Shown here piece after piece: positions 8,272 to 14,605 of a stretch of 27,626 bases of DNA. The position numbers were made by a program, and so were the translations under genes. The notes beneath the pieces are model-generated. The model was given only the letters and a program-made list of their open reading frames with translations. It had not been told where the DNA came from and ran no database searches. The stretch covers positions 1 to 27,626 of the forward strand of contig CAZLTY010000024.1 in NCBI GenBank assembly GCA_964562575.1, read 5' to 3'. This DNA comes from SG8-4 sp964562575 (GTDB lineage: Bacteria; Planctomycetota; Phycisphaerae; Sedimentisphaerales; Anaerobacaceae). Position 1 is the stretch's first letter. Each line of letters opens with the position of its first letter.

Positions 8272-8300
8272 TTTACATTCGCGCCCGAGCGGGCTAGAAT
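8272..8300 (+). promoter_or_regulatory. Putative sigma-70-type promoter for the Gfo/Idh/MocA gene
   Basis: TTTACA (8272-8277), a 17-bp spacer and TAGAAT (8295-8300), ~110 bp before the start at 8411. The same -10 hexamer and spacing occur at 12983-13011. Confidence 0.55.
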
Positions 8301-8410
8301 AGCCTGCACTATCGACGAAGATACGGCTACTGCGCCACTACTGTTCGTGGCGGCATACAGGCTGAGGTGCTCGAAGAGTCTGGCTGCAAACCAATGGGAA
8401 GGAATTGACT

Positions 8411-9769
8411 ATGAAAAGCGAATTGAGAAACGCTGCGACCATGACGCGCCGCCAGGCGCTCGGGGCGATTGGCACAGCCGGCTGGTTGTCGGCTTTTCCG
8501 ACCATCGTCTCATCTACCGTCTTCGGGAAGAATGCACCGTCGGGCCGGATTACGCTCGCCATGATCGGAATGGGCAGGCAGGCACGCATGATCAATCTCA
8601 AGACGCTTTTGAACATTGACGACGTGCAGGTCGTCGCCGTATGCGATGTCGATAAATGGCGCATGGACAACGCGAAGAAGGATGTGGATGCGTTCTATAA
8701 GAATCACGACTGCAAGAGCTACGAGGACTGGCGAGAAGTAATCGCCCGCGACGATGTTGACGCGATCATGAATTCCACTCCCGACCATTGGCATGTGCCG
8801 ATTTCCCTGGCGGCGGTCAGAGCCGGCAAACATGTATCTTGCGAAAAGCCATTGACGCTCTCGATCGCCGAGGGACGAGTGCTGGCCGACGCCGTCAAGG
8901 AGCACGGGGTGACTTTCCGCACGGACAGCGAGTGCCGTTCTCATTCCTACATGCACAAGACCGCTGAACTGGTGCGCAACGGCTATCTGGGTAAAATCAA
9001 ACGCATGGAGGTCGGCGTGCCGGCGGGCGACATAGCCGGGGGCAAAGCCGATCCGATGCCGGCGCCGAGAGAGCTGGATTATGATATGTGGCTGGGGCCA
9101 GCACCCGAGAAGCCGTATACCGTTGACAGGGTTCACCCGGTCAGGTCATACAGTCGTCCCGGATGGATGCGCTGCCGCGATACCTGCGAGGGCATGATAA
9201 CGAACTGGGGAACGCACGTGATGGATGTGGCCCAACAGGTCAATGATTCCGAGCGCACCGGACCGGTGGAGATCGAGGGCAGGGGCAAATACCCCGACGG
9301 CGGTTCGGGCCTCTGGAATGTGCTGATCGATTTCAAAGTCCGGTACCGCTATGGCAACGGCGTAGTGATGGATTATCTTATCGACAAGGCCGGAGCATAC
9401 TTGCGCATAGAAGGCGAAGCCGGCTGGATACAGGCCAACTGGCACCGCAAAGGCGGATTCCAGGCCAGTGACACGAATATCCTGAGGACGAAGCTCAAAG
9501 ACAGCGACCTGCATCTTCCTCAGAGGCAGGACAAGGAGGATTTCATCTACGGGATCAAGAACAATGTCCCGACCATGGCCGATGCCGAGATCGGACACCG
9601 AACGTGCTCGCTGGGCCAGCTCGCACACATTGCGATCCAGGCGGGCCGCAAGCTCAGGTGGAATCCGGCGACCGAACAATTCGGCGCCGACGAAGAAGCC
9701 AACAAGATGCTGAGCCGGCCCTACAGGACCCCTTGGGGATTGAACATAGATATCTCCACCGTCGGCTGA
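8411..9769 (+). CDS. Tat-exported Gfo/Idh/MocA-family oxidoreductase
   Basis: This 452-aa NAD(P)-dependent sugar dehydrogenase-like protein carries a Tat signal (TRRQALGAIGTAG, RR at 13-14). The Rossmann fold starts at ITLAMIGMGRQA (47-58, G-x-G core), with VVAVCDVD at the second strand. S-T-P-D-H-W-H and the family hallmark C-E-K-P-L (144-148) follow. The C-terminal alpha/beta domain includes W-G-T-H-V-M-D-V, where the His/Asp positions match the catalytic pair of many members. Planctomycetota carry many Tat-exported paralogues; the sugar is unknown. An earlier TTG at 8405 is possible, but AAGGA seven bases before the ATG at 8411 favours that start. It faces the epimerase-like gene convergently, and its context suggests processing of sugars freed by the sulfatases and lyase. 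Confidence 0.93.
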   Translation: MKSELRNAATMTRRQALGAIGTAGWLSAFPTIVSSTVFGKNAPSGRITLAMIGMGRQARMINLKTLLNIDDVQVVAVCDVDKWRMDNAKKDVDAFYKNHDCKSYEDWREVIARDDVDAIMNSTPDHWHVPISLAAVRAGKHVSCEKPLTLSIAEGRVLADAVKEHGVTFRTDSECRSHSYMHKTAELVRNGYLGKIKRMEVGVPAGDIAGGKADPMPAPRELDYDMWLGPAPEKPYTVDRVHPVRSYSRPGWMRCRDTCEGMITNWGTHVMDVAQQVNDSERTGPVEIEGRGKYPDGGSGLWNVLIDFKVRYRYGNGVVMDYLIDKAGAYLRIEGEAGWIQANWHRKGGFQASDTNILRTKLKDSDLHLPQRQDKEDFIYGIKNNVPTMADAEIGHRTCSLGQLAHIAIQAGRKLRWNPATEQFGADEEANKMLSRPYRTPWGLNIDISTVG

Positions 9770-9805
9770 TCAGACACCCCTCACTCGCAAACTGTAGACT
9801 GTAGG

Positions 9806-9826
9806 ATGGGCAGGTTTCCTGCCCAT
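9806..9826. terminator. Hairpin between convergent genes
   Basis: A perfect 9-bp stem (ATGGGCAGG / CCTGCCCAT) with loop TTT, located between two converging genes. It lacks a T tract, so it may be a factor-independent stop for either side or a REP-like repeat. Confidence 0.5.
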
Positions 9827-9862
9827 GCGGTTCGGGTCACGCGACATTGACAGCACCGGCAA

Positions 9863-10705
9863 TCACAGGCCGTTTGCCCTGAGATACTTGACGCTTTTCT
9901 TCAGGATATCTTCCGAACCTATGATCTCGAGAGTGGAGCTGGCGATATCCGCATCCTTCAGAACTTCGCAAACGCCCTTGATGTCGATTACTCCGTCACC
10001 GAGTGCGATTGTCGAAAAGCCGCATCCGAACAACATTCCTCTTTTGGGCTCCCACTCGGCGCCCAGGTCCTTCCAGTGGACGTGATGGATCTTGTCCTTG
10101 AAAACCTTGGCCATCTCGACGGGGTCTGCGCCGCCGAGCCATGAATTACCCGTATCAAGATTCACACCCAGGGAGTCAGGATTGCCAAGCCTGTCAAACA
10201 CATCCTGAAGCCCCTTGATGCTGTCGGTCACCGGGCCGTGCGGCTCCAGTAGGATATGGACGCCGTAGTCGGCCGCCATCTTAACGGGCGTGTACAGCTT
10301 CTCGGCTATTATGAACACGCGCTCTTCGTAGGAGAGGTCGTTGGCCCATTGAGACCGGGGATCCGTATCGGTTGTGACGACATCCTTGATGCCGATAGCC
10401 GCGGCAAATGCGACGGCTTTCATGATCTCCGAAGTGCCGTATGTGCCGGGATTGCTCGGCTCCAGCAATCCGGCATGCGCACAGACTGTACAAGGAGTGA
10501 TACCATATTTCTCGAAAAGACGTTTTACCTCGAAGGGATTGTCGTCAAGGCTCACCGTGGGGGAAAAGCCCGCCGTCCCCAACATGCTGCCCCCGGCATT
10601 GGTGTCCGTAATATCGGCGTGGTCAAACCCCATTTCCTTGGCGCGTTCGAGTTGCTTCTCCACGCTTGCAAACGGCTCGATCAATAAGAATACTCCGATG
10701 TTCAT
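9863..10705 (-). CDS. Sugar phosphate isomerase/epimerase-like TIM-barrel protein
   Basis: This 280-aa cytoplasmic protein has the xylose-isomerase-like / AP-endonuclease-2 barrel fold. Visible elements are MNIGVFLLIEP at the first strand, H-A-D-I-T-D-T, T-P-C-T-V-C-A-H-A-G, D-V-V-T-T-D-T-D, H-I-L-L-E-P-H-G, G-V-N-L-D-T-G-N-S, H-H-V-H-W-K-D and a terminal L-E-I-I-G-S-E-D. These match the usual metal ligands (Glu, Asp, His, Glu) of D-tagatose/psicose 3-epimerase and IolE/IolI relatives, so a keto-sugar or inosose-like substrate is likely. The frame extends upstream to 10810, but that part translates the repeat element. The ATG at 10705 is preceded by AAAGG and begins exactly at the first barrel strand. 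A promoter candidate (10819-10847) places the repeat element in its 5' leader. Confidence 0.88.
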   Translation of the reverse strand: MNIGVFLLIEPFASVEKQLERAKEMGFDHADITDTNAGGSMLGTAGFSPTVSLDDNPFEVKRLFEKYGITPCTVCAHAGLLEPSNPGTYGTSEIMKAVAFAAAIGIKDVVTTDTDPRSQWANDLSYEERVFIIAEKLYTPVKMAADYGVHILLEPHGPVTDSIKGLQDVFDRLGNPDSLGVNLDTGNSWLGGADPVEMAKVFKDKIHHVHWKDLGAEWEPKRGMLFGCGFSTIALGDGVIDIKGVCEVLKDADIASSTLEIIGSEDILKKSVKYLRANGL

Positions 10706-10721
10706 AGCGCTGCCTTTCAAT

Positions 10722-10802
10722 ATACCCTTGAAGGGTAGTAAATTCCCGCGAGCAGGATCATAAACTGTTATTGCAAAGCTACTTGCCCGCACAAGAACGG
10801 GA
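10722..10802 (+). repeat. Copy 2 of the ~80-bp four-stem intergenic element
   Basis: Second copy, in the same strand orientation as 4915-4994. Stems kept: TACCC/GGGTA (10723-10727 with 10733-10737); TCCCG/CGGGA (10744-10748 with 10798-10802); ATAA/TTAT (10760-10763 with 10768-10771); CTTG/CAAG (10782-10785 with 10792-10795). Many of the differences from copy 1 fall in loops or linkers. It ends 17 bp upstream of the minus-strand start at 10705, so relative to its gene it is inverted compared with copy 1. Confidence 0.85.
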
Positions 10803-10818
10803 TTTTTCAATTGGGAAT

Positions 10819-10847
10819 ACTATAATTGTCTCTTCAGATACAATCAA
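10819..10847 (-). promoter_or_regulatory. Putative promoter of the epimerase-like gene
   Basis: On the minus strand: TTGATT (10847-10842), a 17-bp spacer and TATAGT (10824-10819). Transcription would start near 10812 and include the stem element in the leader. Confidence 0.5.
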
Positions 10848-11028
10848 CTAATACTATCTTCCCGTCCAAAGGTCAACAGAAAGCTCAGGCGGCGCAAGTC
10901 ATCGACGAGAAGAATGCCCGGAGTCGAAGGAGCACTGAGAAAGCAAAAAAGTAAAAAGGCAAAAGGGAAAATAGCCACGAACAAGCACGCAGTCGAAACC
11001 ACAGATTAACGCTGATGGACGCTGATTC
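10848..11028. other. Non-coding, decayed intergenic stretch
   Basis: No gene is supported. A short plus-strand open stretch ends in TAA at 10952-10954 (…VIDEKNARSRR…KAKK) and looks coding-like, perhaps a lost gene's tail. It is followed by A-rich sequence and by CACAGATTAACGCTGATGG near 11000, a simple-sequence type common between genes in such genomes. Confidence 0.4.
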
Positions 11029-11370
11029 TTACTCACGGCGAAGACACAACGGAAGACAATAGTCATTAGTCAATATCGAAGATCCCGATCCATCGGGAAT
11101 CAATTGCATGGGCCGCCGATTAACGTGGGTCAAAGAATCGTACGGGCAAGCCACGCTTTGTAACTGCCCAACAGCCCAGCGGATGGGAGGATGTTTCATA
11201 GTGGCATCGGAAGCGTCGGAGAGAACAAAGATGGTTACTTTGCGATCTTGTGCCCAGGCTCCGCTGGTAAACACCGGGCTGGAGGCCGCCGCTGTGACGG
11301 CAGCAATGCCCTTGATAAACTCGCGGCGTGTTTTTACTCGCCCGACCGACGGGCTGCTTCTATCAGTCAT
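11029..11370 (-). pseudogene. Truncated Tat-signal gene (N-terminal fragment)
   Basis: The product starts convincingly: a T-R-R-E-F-I-K-G Tat motif, an Ala-rich hydrophobic segment, an A-W-A-Q cleavage region, then a first mature strand VTIFVLSDASD and PPIRWAVGQLQ. The last pattern, an amphipathic W-A-x-x-x-L helix after a beta strand, is how some exported glycoside hydrolases (alpha-glucuronidase-like) begin; I cannot assign a family. After about residue 72 the sequence turns into low-quality residues (VNRRPMQLIPDGSGSS…) that translate intergenic inverted repeats, and stops at 113 aa. The upstream GGAAG and intact signal suggest a once functional gene cut by deletion. It may still express a short exported peptide. 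Confidence 0.55.
11083..11098. repeat. Perfect inverted repeat inside the truncated gene's tail
   Basis: TCCCGAT and ATCGGGA with a 2-bp centre. It falls where the fragment's coding quality has already been lost, supporting an intergenic-type origin of that segment. Confidence 0.5.
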
Positions 11371-11490
11371 CAGATTCTTCCCGGAAGCGGAAGGTATGCG
11401 GTGGGGTGGGATTAAACCTTGGTGTGGCTACTCTTTCTCCGCTCGTCGTGTATGATCCGCTGCTGCGGGCTCTGCGAGCTGGCGCAATAA

Positions 11491-11525
11491 CACTGGGCTG
11501 CGAGCCTCATGCTCACAGCCCAGTG
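11491..11525 (-). terminator. Strong hairpin, likely terminator of the minus-strand pseudopilin operon
   Basis: A perfect 10-bp stem CACTGGGCTG/CAGCCCAGTG with an inner GAGC/GCTC stem and a 5-nt loop, ~70 bp past the stop at 11595. On the minus strand it is followed by TTATTG, a weak U tract. Confidence 0.65.
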
Positions 11526-11594
11526 TCTGAGACGACGTACCACGTCAATTCACCCGCCGTCCTTGACCTCGGCTCGCGGCGGGGTCAGGAACGC

Positions 11595-11957
11595 CTATTC
11601 ATACCAAAAATCGATCACGTGCGTGTTGCTGGCATCGTAGCCAGTTTTGAAGCCTTTCGCTCTCAATTGCCCTTCTCTGGTCACGAGCAGCGAGCGCCAG
11701 TATAGGTACGAGTAGGGCGTCGGAGTCGATGCCACTGCTCCCCTCCCAGAAGCCCAAGTGCACCTAATATTAGCTCCAGAGGTAGGGCACCAAAGATAGA
11801 CTCTGAGTCCCCCACGCCAATCTGGTACACGTAAGCTATTTGGCGTTAGGACTTTGGGACGGTACCAGGTCCACGCGTTGCTTGTACTTGCCAAACTGAG
11901 GCAAATCAACAAAACTGCAAGTAATCCATACCGTGCTGCCAACTTCTTTCTTCTCAT
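11595..11957 (-). CDS. Small secreted protein of unknown function
   Basis: The protein has 120 aa from the ATG at 11957, which is preceded by AAGGAAG on the minus strand. The longer frame up to 12044 overlaps the upstream gene and is not used. Residues 1-28 are a clear signal peptide (Arg/Lys-rich start, LLAVLLICLSLAS, cleavage near S-N-A-W). The mature ~92 residues are rich in Trp, Tyr, Arg and Ser (W-T-W-Y-R-P, R-V-Y-L-W-C-P, Y-S-Y-L-Y-W-R) with two Cys that could form a disulfide, suggesting a small beta-rich exported protein. It starts 53 bp after the pseudopilin-like gene and shares its terminator, so it is probably co-transcribed and may belong to the same surface or secretion structure. 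I do not recognise a family. Confidence 0.65.
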   Translation of the reverse strand: MRRKKLAARYGLLAVLLICLSLASTSNAWTWYRPKVLTPNSLRVPDWRGGLRVYLWCPTSGANIRCTWASGRGAVASTPTPYSYLYWRSLLVTREGQLRAKGFKTGYDASNTHVIDFWYE

Positions 11958-12010
11958 GATACACTTCCTTTCTTGGCGGCATCCCGCCAAATTAGAGTAA
12001 TAAGGGATCA

Positions 12011-12634
12011 CTACGACCGACGTTTCGTAATATATTCGAACCACTCCTGCATAGAGATCTGAACGACTTTAAAATCCCCTGTAATGACGTAGAGCATGTC
12101 GTCTTCGTGTGTTCCGAAACTTGATTCGCCCCCAATGAGTACGCGATGGCGCTCAGAGATCAGATCGAGGCGCACATTGCTTAGAGTTGTCTTCGGATCA
12201 AATGTCACACAGAACTCGTAGGGGAGCTTTGAGACCGGACAATAGAAGATCTTCTCGTTGCTCACATAAGGCAGTAATTTTTCCCGAATCTGCTGGGGAG
12301 CGTGGTTGGGATCGGAGACTGAAGGATACCGTCCTCCGTTATCATCTGCATACATCCGGACCGCTTTGGCCACGGTCTCGAGATTAGACCGGCATATAAG
12401 CTCGTAGATTCTCTCCTTGACCACGTTAAGGCAGGGAATGAGCAACGCCAGCAGCAGGGACATAATCGCGAGTACGACCAACAGTTCGATAAGAGTGAAG
12501 CCGCCGACTTTCTGCGACCAAGGGCGGCGATCCACTAACGTGAACGCTTGACGGTGTTTTCCTGCCAAAGAATCAGCGGACGTGCCATCACTTGAAGCTG
12601 CACGAGTATGTGAGGTATTCGGTTTCATTTTCAT
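12011..12634 (-). CDS. Type IV pilin-like / type II secretion pseudopilin
   Basis: The protein has 207 aa. The prepilin signature G-F-T-L-I-E-L-L-V-V-L-A-I at about residues 45-57 has Gly before the N-methylated Phe and the Glu five residues later. It is followed by the hydrophobic helix ending at L-I-P-C-L and the usual N-V-V-K-E-R / M-Y-A-D-D-N-G-G-R-Y-P-S segment of the planctomycetal pseudopilin family. The leader of ~44 residues is unusually long for a prepilin; an internal start cannot be excluded, but GGGAGAA sits just before the ATG at 12634. The C-terminal part has I-F-Y-C-P and a V-x-G-G-E-S-S-F sheet. It probably assembles in a type II secretion-like or pilus-like fibre. Its upstream leader is shared with the 20407-21099 gene. 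Confidence 0.88.
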   Translation of the reverse strand: MKMKPNTSHTRAASSDGTSADSLAGKHRQAFTLVDRRPWSQKVGGFTLIELLVVLAIMSLLLALLIPCLNVVKERIYELICRSNLETVAKAVRMYADDNGGRYPSVSDPNHAPQQIREKLLPYVSNEKIFYCPVSKLPYEFCVTFDPKTTLSNVRLDLISERHRVLIGGESSFGTHEDDMLYVITGDFKVVQISMQEWFEYITKRRS

Positions 12635-12826
12635 TTCTCCCGAAACTTGAAGTTTATAGATTCGTTTGACAATTTCCGTCTCCGCAGTGCCTACTGAAAA
12701 TCTCGATGGTTCACTGCGACGAACATCGCCGCATCATTCAAGACTCAATTGCTACTATCTGGAATAAACAACAGCTATTGCTATCCGTCTATTTCTTCGC
12801 CGAGAGCAACCAGAACCTGCGCGCGA
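12635..12826 (-). promoter_or_regulatory. Conserved leader region, copy A (shared with 21100-21289)
   Basis: Two blocks match the upstream region of the 20407-21099 gene in the same order and near-equal spacing (116 versus 108 bp between block starts): 12661-12683 with 21133-21155, and 12777-12826 with 21241-21289. The second block contains TTTCTTCGCCGA and CTGCGCGCGA in both. A 7-bp stem (CGCAGTG/CACTGCG on the minus strand) lies just upstream of the first block. A perfect AT-rich inverted repeat (12830-12849) borders the element. It could be a transcription-factor region or a structured 5' leader. Confidence 0.7.
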
Positions 12827-12982
12827 CCGATATTTTTCCCAGAAAATATTATGTAAGCCGTAATAGCTGAAATGGTGCGTACTCCGTCAAGCGTGCAAAT
12901 AGGGATGATAAATTCGGATTCCGAGTATGTGCGATCATTTCTAATTCAATCGGGCCGGCATATGATTTCCTGCTCCTCATCC

Positions 12983-13011
12983 TTGAAATACGTGCACCAG
13001 ACTATTAGAAT
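12983..13011 (+). promoter_or_regulatory. Putative promoter of the sigma factor / kinase operon
   Basis: TTGAAA (12983-12988), a 17-bp spacer and TAGAAT (13006-13011), about 100 bp before the start at 13115. Good consensus match. Confidence 0.6.
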
Positions 13012-13114
13012 GGCACTTGACTGATGTGAGCATTATCTGGCTACTTTGTGATCGTTTATTCTTTCTGAGTGTGCGCAAAGAGTCCACTATCTCTGCTGTA
13101 ACAGGGGCCACAGT

Positions 13115-13885
13115 ATGGAAGATCTGAATGTGACAAACACAGATGGAGACCAGAACAGATTCCATACAACTCACTGGTCAGTGATTCTCGCCGCCAGAAC
13201 AGAGGGTGCGTACGAGCGAAGGGCAATCACAAATGACCTCATGGCGAGGTACTGGAAACCTGTCTATTATTATCTGAGACGACAGGGACATACCGATGAC
13301 GTTGCCAGTGATCTGACACAGGGCTTCTTCTGTGAGATTGTCCTGGACCGCGAGCTGATCCAACATGCCGATAAGGCCAGAGGACGATTCCGAACGTTGC
13401 TGCTGACTGCTCTCGAACGGTATCGAGTGAGTGTTCATCGCAAGAAGAGCCGGAAGAAACGCCAACCAGAAGCTGGAATTCAACAACTCGACACCGACAA
13501 GCTCTCGGATTTGACTGCGCCACAGACAGAGATGGAGCCGGAGGAAGTCTTCTATTACGCATGGGTGATGGATTTGCTGGATCTGGTCCTTGCCGACGTC
13601 AAGGAGGAGTACTGCAGTACCGAGAGGGCAGGCCACTGGGACGCTTTTTGGCTAAAAGTTGCAGCTCCAATCGTCGAGAACGCCGAGGTCCCTTCATACA
13701 CCGAGATTTGCAGCAAGTGCGGAATTGAGGATGAGTCCAAGGCTGCCAACATGGTAATCACCGTCAAACGCAGGTTTCGAGCCATTCTCAAGCGCCACTT
13801 GCGAAATCTTGTGCAATCGGATCCAGAGGTTGAAGACGAACTCAACGAGGTATTTGCGATTCTTTCAAGAAGTGGCGCAGGATAA
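13115..13885 (+). CDS. ECF-like RNA polymerase sigma factor of planctomycetal kinase-linked type
   Basis: The protein has 256 aa. It opens with F-H-T-T-H-W-S-V-I-L-A-A, followed by Y-W-K-P-V-Y-Y-Y-L-R-R-Q-G-H, D-L-T-Q-G-F-F and R-G-R-F-R-T-L-L-L, a well-known planctomycetal pattern corresponding to sigma region 2. A basic, charged linker follows (~107-135), then a C-terminal helix-turn-helix-like region 4 (Y-T-E-I-C-S-K-C-G-I, then V-K-R-R-F-R-A-I-L-K-R-H-L). Members of this family usually sit beside Ser/Thr kinase genes, as here. It should direct RNA polymerase to a small regulon, with activity probably set by the kinase. No anti-sigma factor is present. The ATG at 13115 begins just before the conserved block. 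A promoter candidate lies ~100 bp upstream. Confidence 0.85.
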   Translation: MEDLNVTNTDGDQNRFHTTHWSVILAARTEGAYERRAITNDLMARYWKPVYYYLRRQGHTDDVASDLTQGFFCEIVLDRELIQHADKARGRFRTLLLTALERYRVSVHRKKSRKKRQPEAGIQQLDTDKLSDLTAPQTEMEPEEVFYYAWVMDLLDLVLADVKEEYCSTERAGHWDAFWLKVAAPIVENAEVPSYTEICSKCGIEDESKAANMVITVKRRFRAILKRHLRNLVQSDPEVEDELNEVFAILSRSGAG

Positions 13886-14020
13886 AGAGCGGTCTGGCGT
13901 ATACTTACTTATGTGAACGTACAGTTTGATTTCATAATTGAAAGCTTGGCCGGATTGCAGACGATGCAGAACACGGACGGATTCTCGTTACGGCACAGTG
14001 CCTGCTGGGAGAGTGCTTAG

Positions 14021-14557
14021 ATGGACAAGCATCCGACCGCCTCGGGTTTAAGCCCGGACAAATTGGCTGAACTCTGGAATATTGGCTCGGAAACAGACCA
14101 AGCCGAACCGGACGTGGACCTCGATATCAGAAAGACTGAATTGTTGCGAGATTTGTTCGCCGGAGCATTACCGGCCCAGACGTCAAAGGGCGAATCACGA
14201 CCGACAGAGAAGACTCACCTGGAGTCTGTTGTCAGTTCGGTCGCAGATAAATCCATAGAAAGACTCGTACAGAATTCCGGAACTGATGTGGCTGTCCTTC
14301 GGAGAGTAAAGGATCATGGCAAGAAACTTTCCGACAGGGCGGAATCCAAAGCCCAGTACCGTGCGGCCAACACGGTCTATTACGCAGCTATTGCAAGTGC
14401 TCTGGTTTTCCACGACAAGAAAATCACGAAGTATGCGCATAGAGATTTGGACAAGTACTTTCGTCGCCTTGACAAAGAGAAGTGGATACCACAAGCTCTC
14501 CGCAGTCTCTTCTCAAGAGCTGCTGAATACTGTCAGATGAGACAGAGTCGTTTGTAG
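14021..14557 (+). CDS. Accessory protein of the sigma factor / kinase operon, function unknown
   Basis: The protein is 178 aa, soluble and charged, with no signal or membrane segment. The N-terminal half (~1-75) looks disordered and acidic (DLDIRKTELLRDLFAGALP). The C-terminal half (~80-175) is helical: SVADKSIERLVQNSGTDV, then YRAANTVYYAAIASALVFHDKKITKY, then LDKYFRRLDKEKWIPQALRSLFSRA. The Y-Y-A-A-I-A-S-A-L stretch with basic flanks could be an amphipathic binding helix. It lies between the sigma factor (135 bp gap) and the kinase (48 bp gap), so it may be an adaptor between them. Gene order is the only evidence for that. The start follows GGGAGA with 8-9 bp spacing. I do not recognise the family. 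Confidence 0.65.
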   Translation: MDKHPTASGLSPDKLAELWNIGSETDQAEPDVDLDIRKTELLRDLFAGALPAQTSKGESRPTEKTHLESVVSSVADKSIERLVQNSGTDVAVLRRVKDHGKKLSDRAESKAQYRAANTVYYAAIASALVFHDKKITKYAHRDLDKYFRRLDKEKWIPQALRSLFSRAAEYCQMRQSRL

Positions 14558-14605
14558 AAGCTCATCGAGCGAGCGAAGTGACAAGATAAAGAAGGGAGCC
14601 CGTCA

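Noticed and set aside
8212..8619. Plus-strand open frame across the Gfo/Idh/MocA start
   Set aside because: It overlaps the promoter, ribosome site and Tat signal of the real gene and has no family pattern.
10706..10810. 35-residue N-terminal extension of the epimerase-like protein
   Set aside because: It translates the repeat element and precedes the first barrel strand; AAAGG supports the ATG at 10705.
11957..12044. N-terminal extension of the small secreted protein
   Set aside because: It overlaps the upstream gene; the ATG at 11957 has a ribosome site and begins a proper signal peptide.
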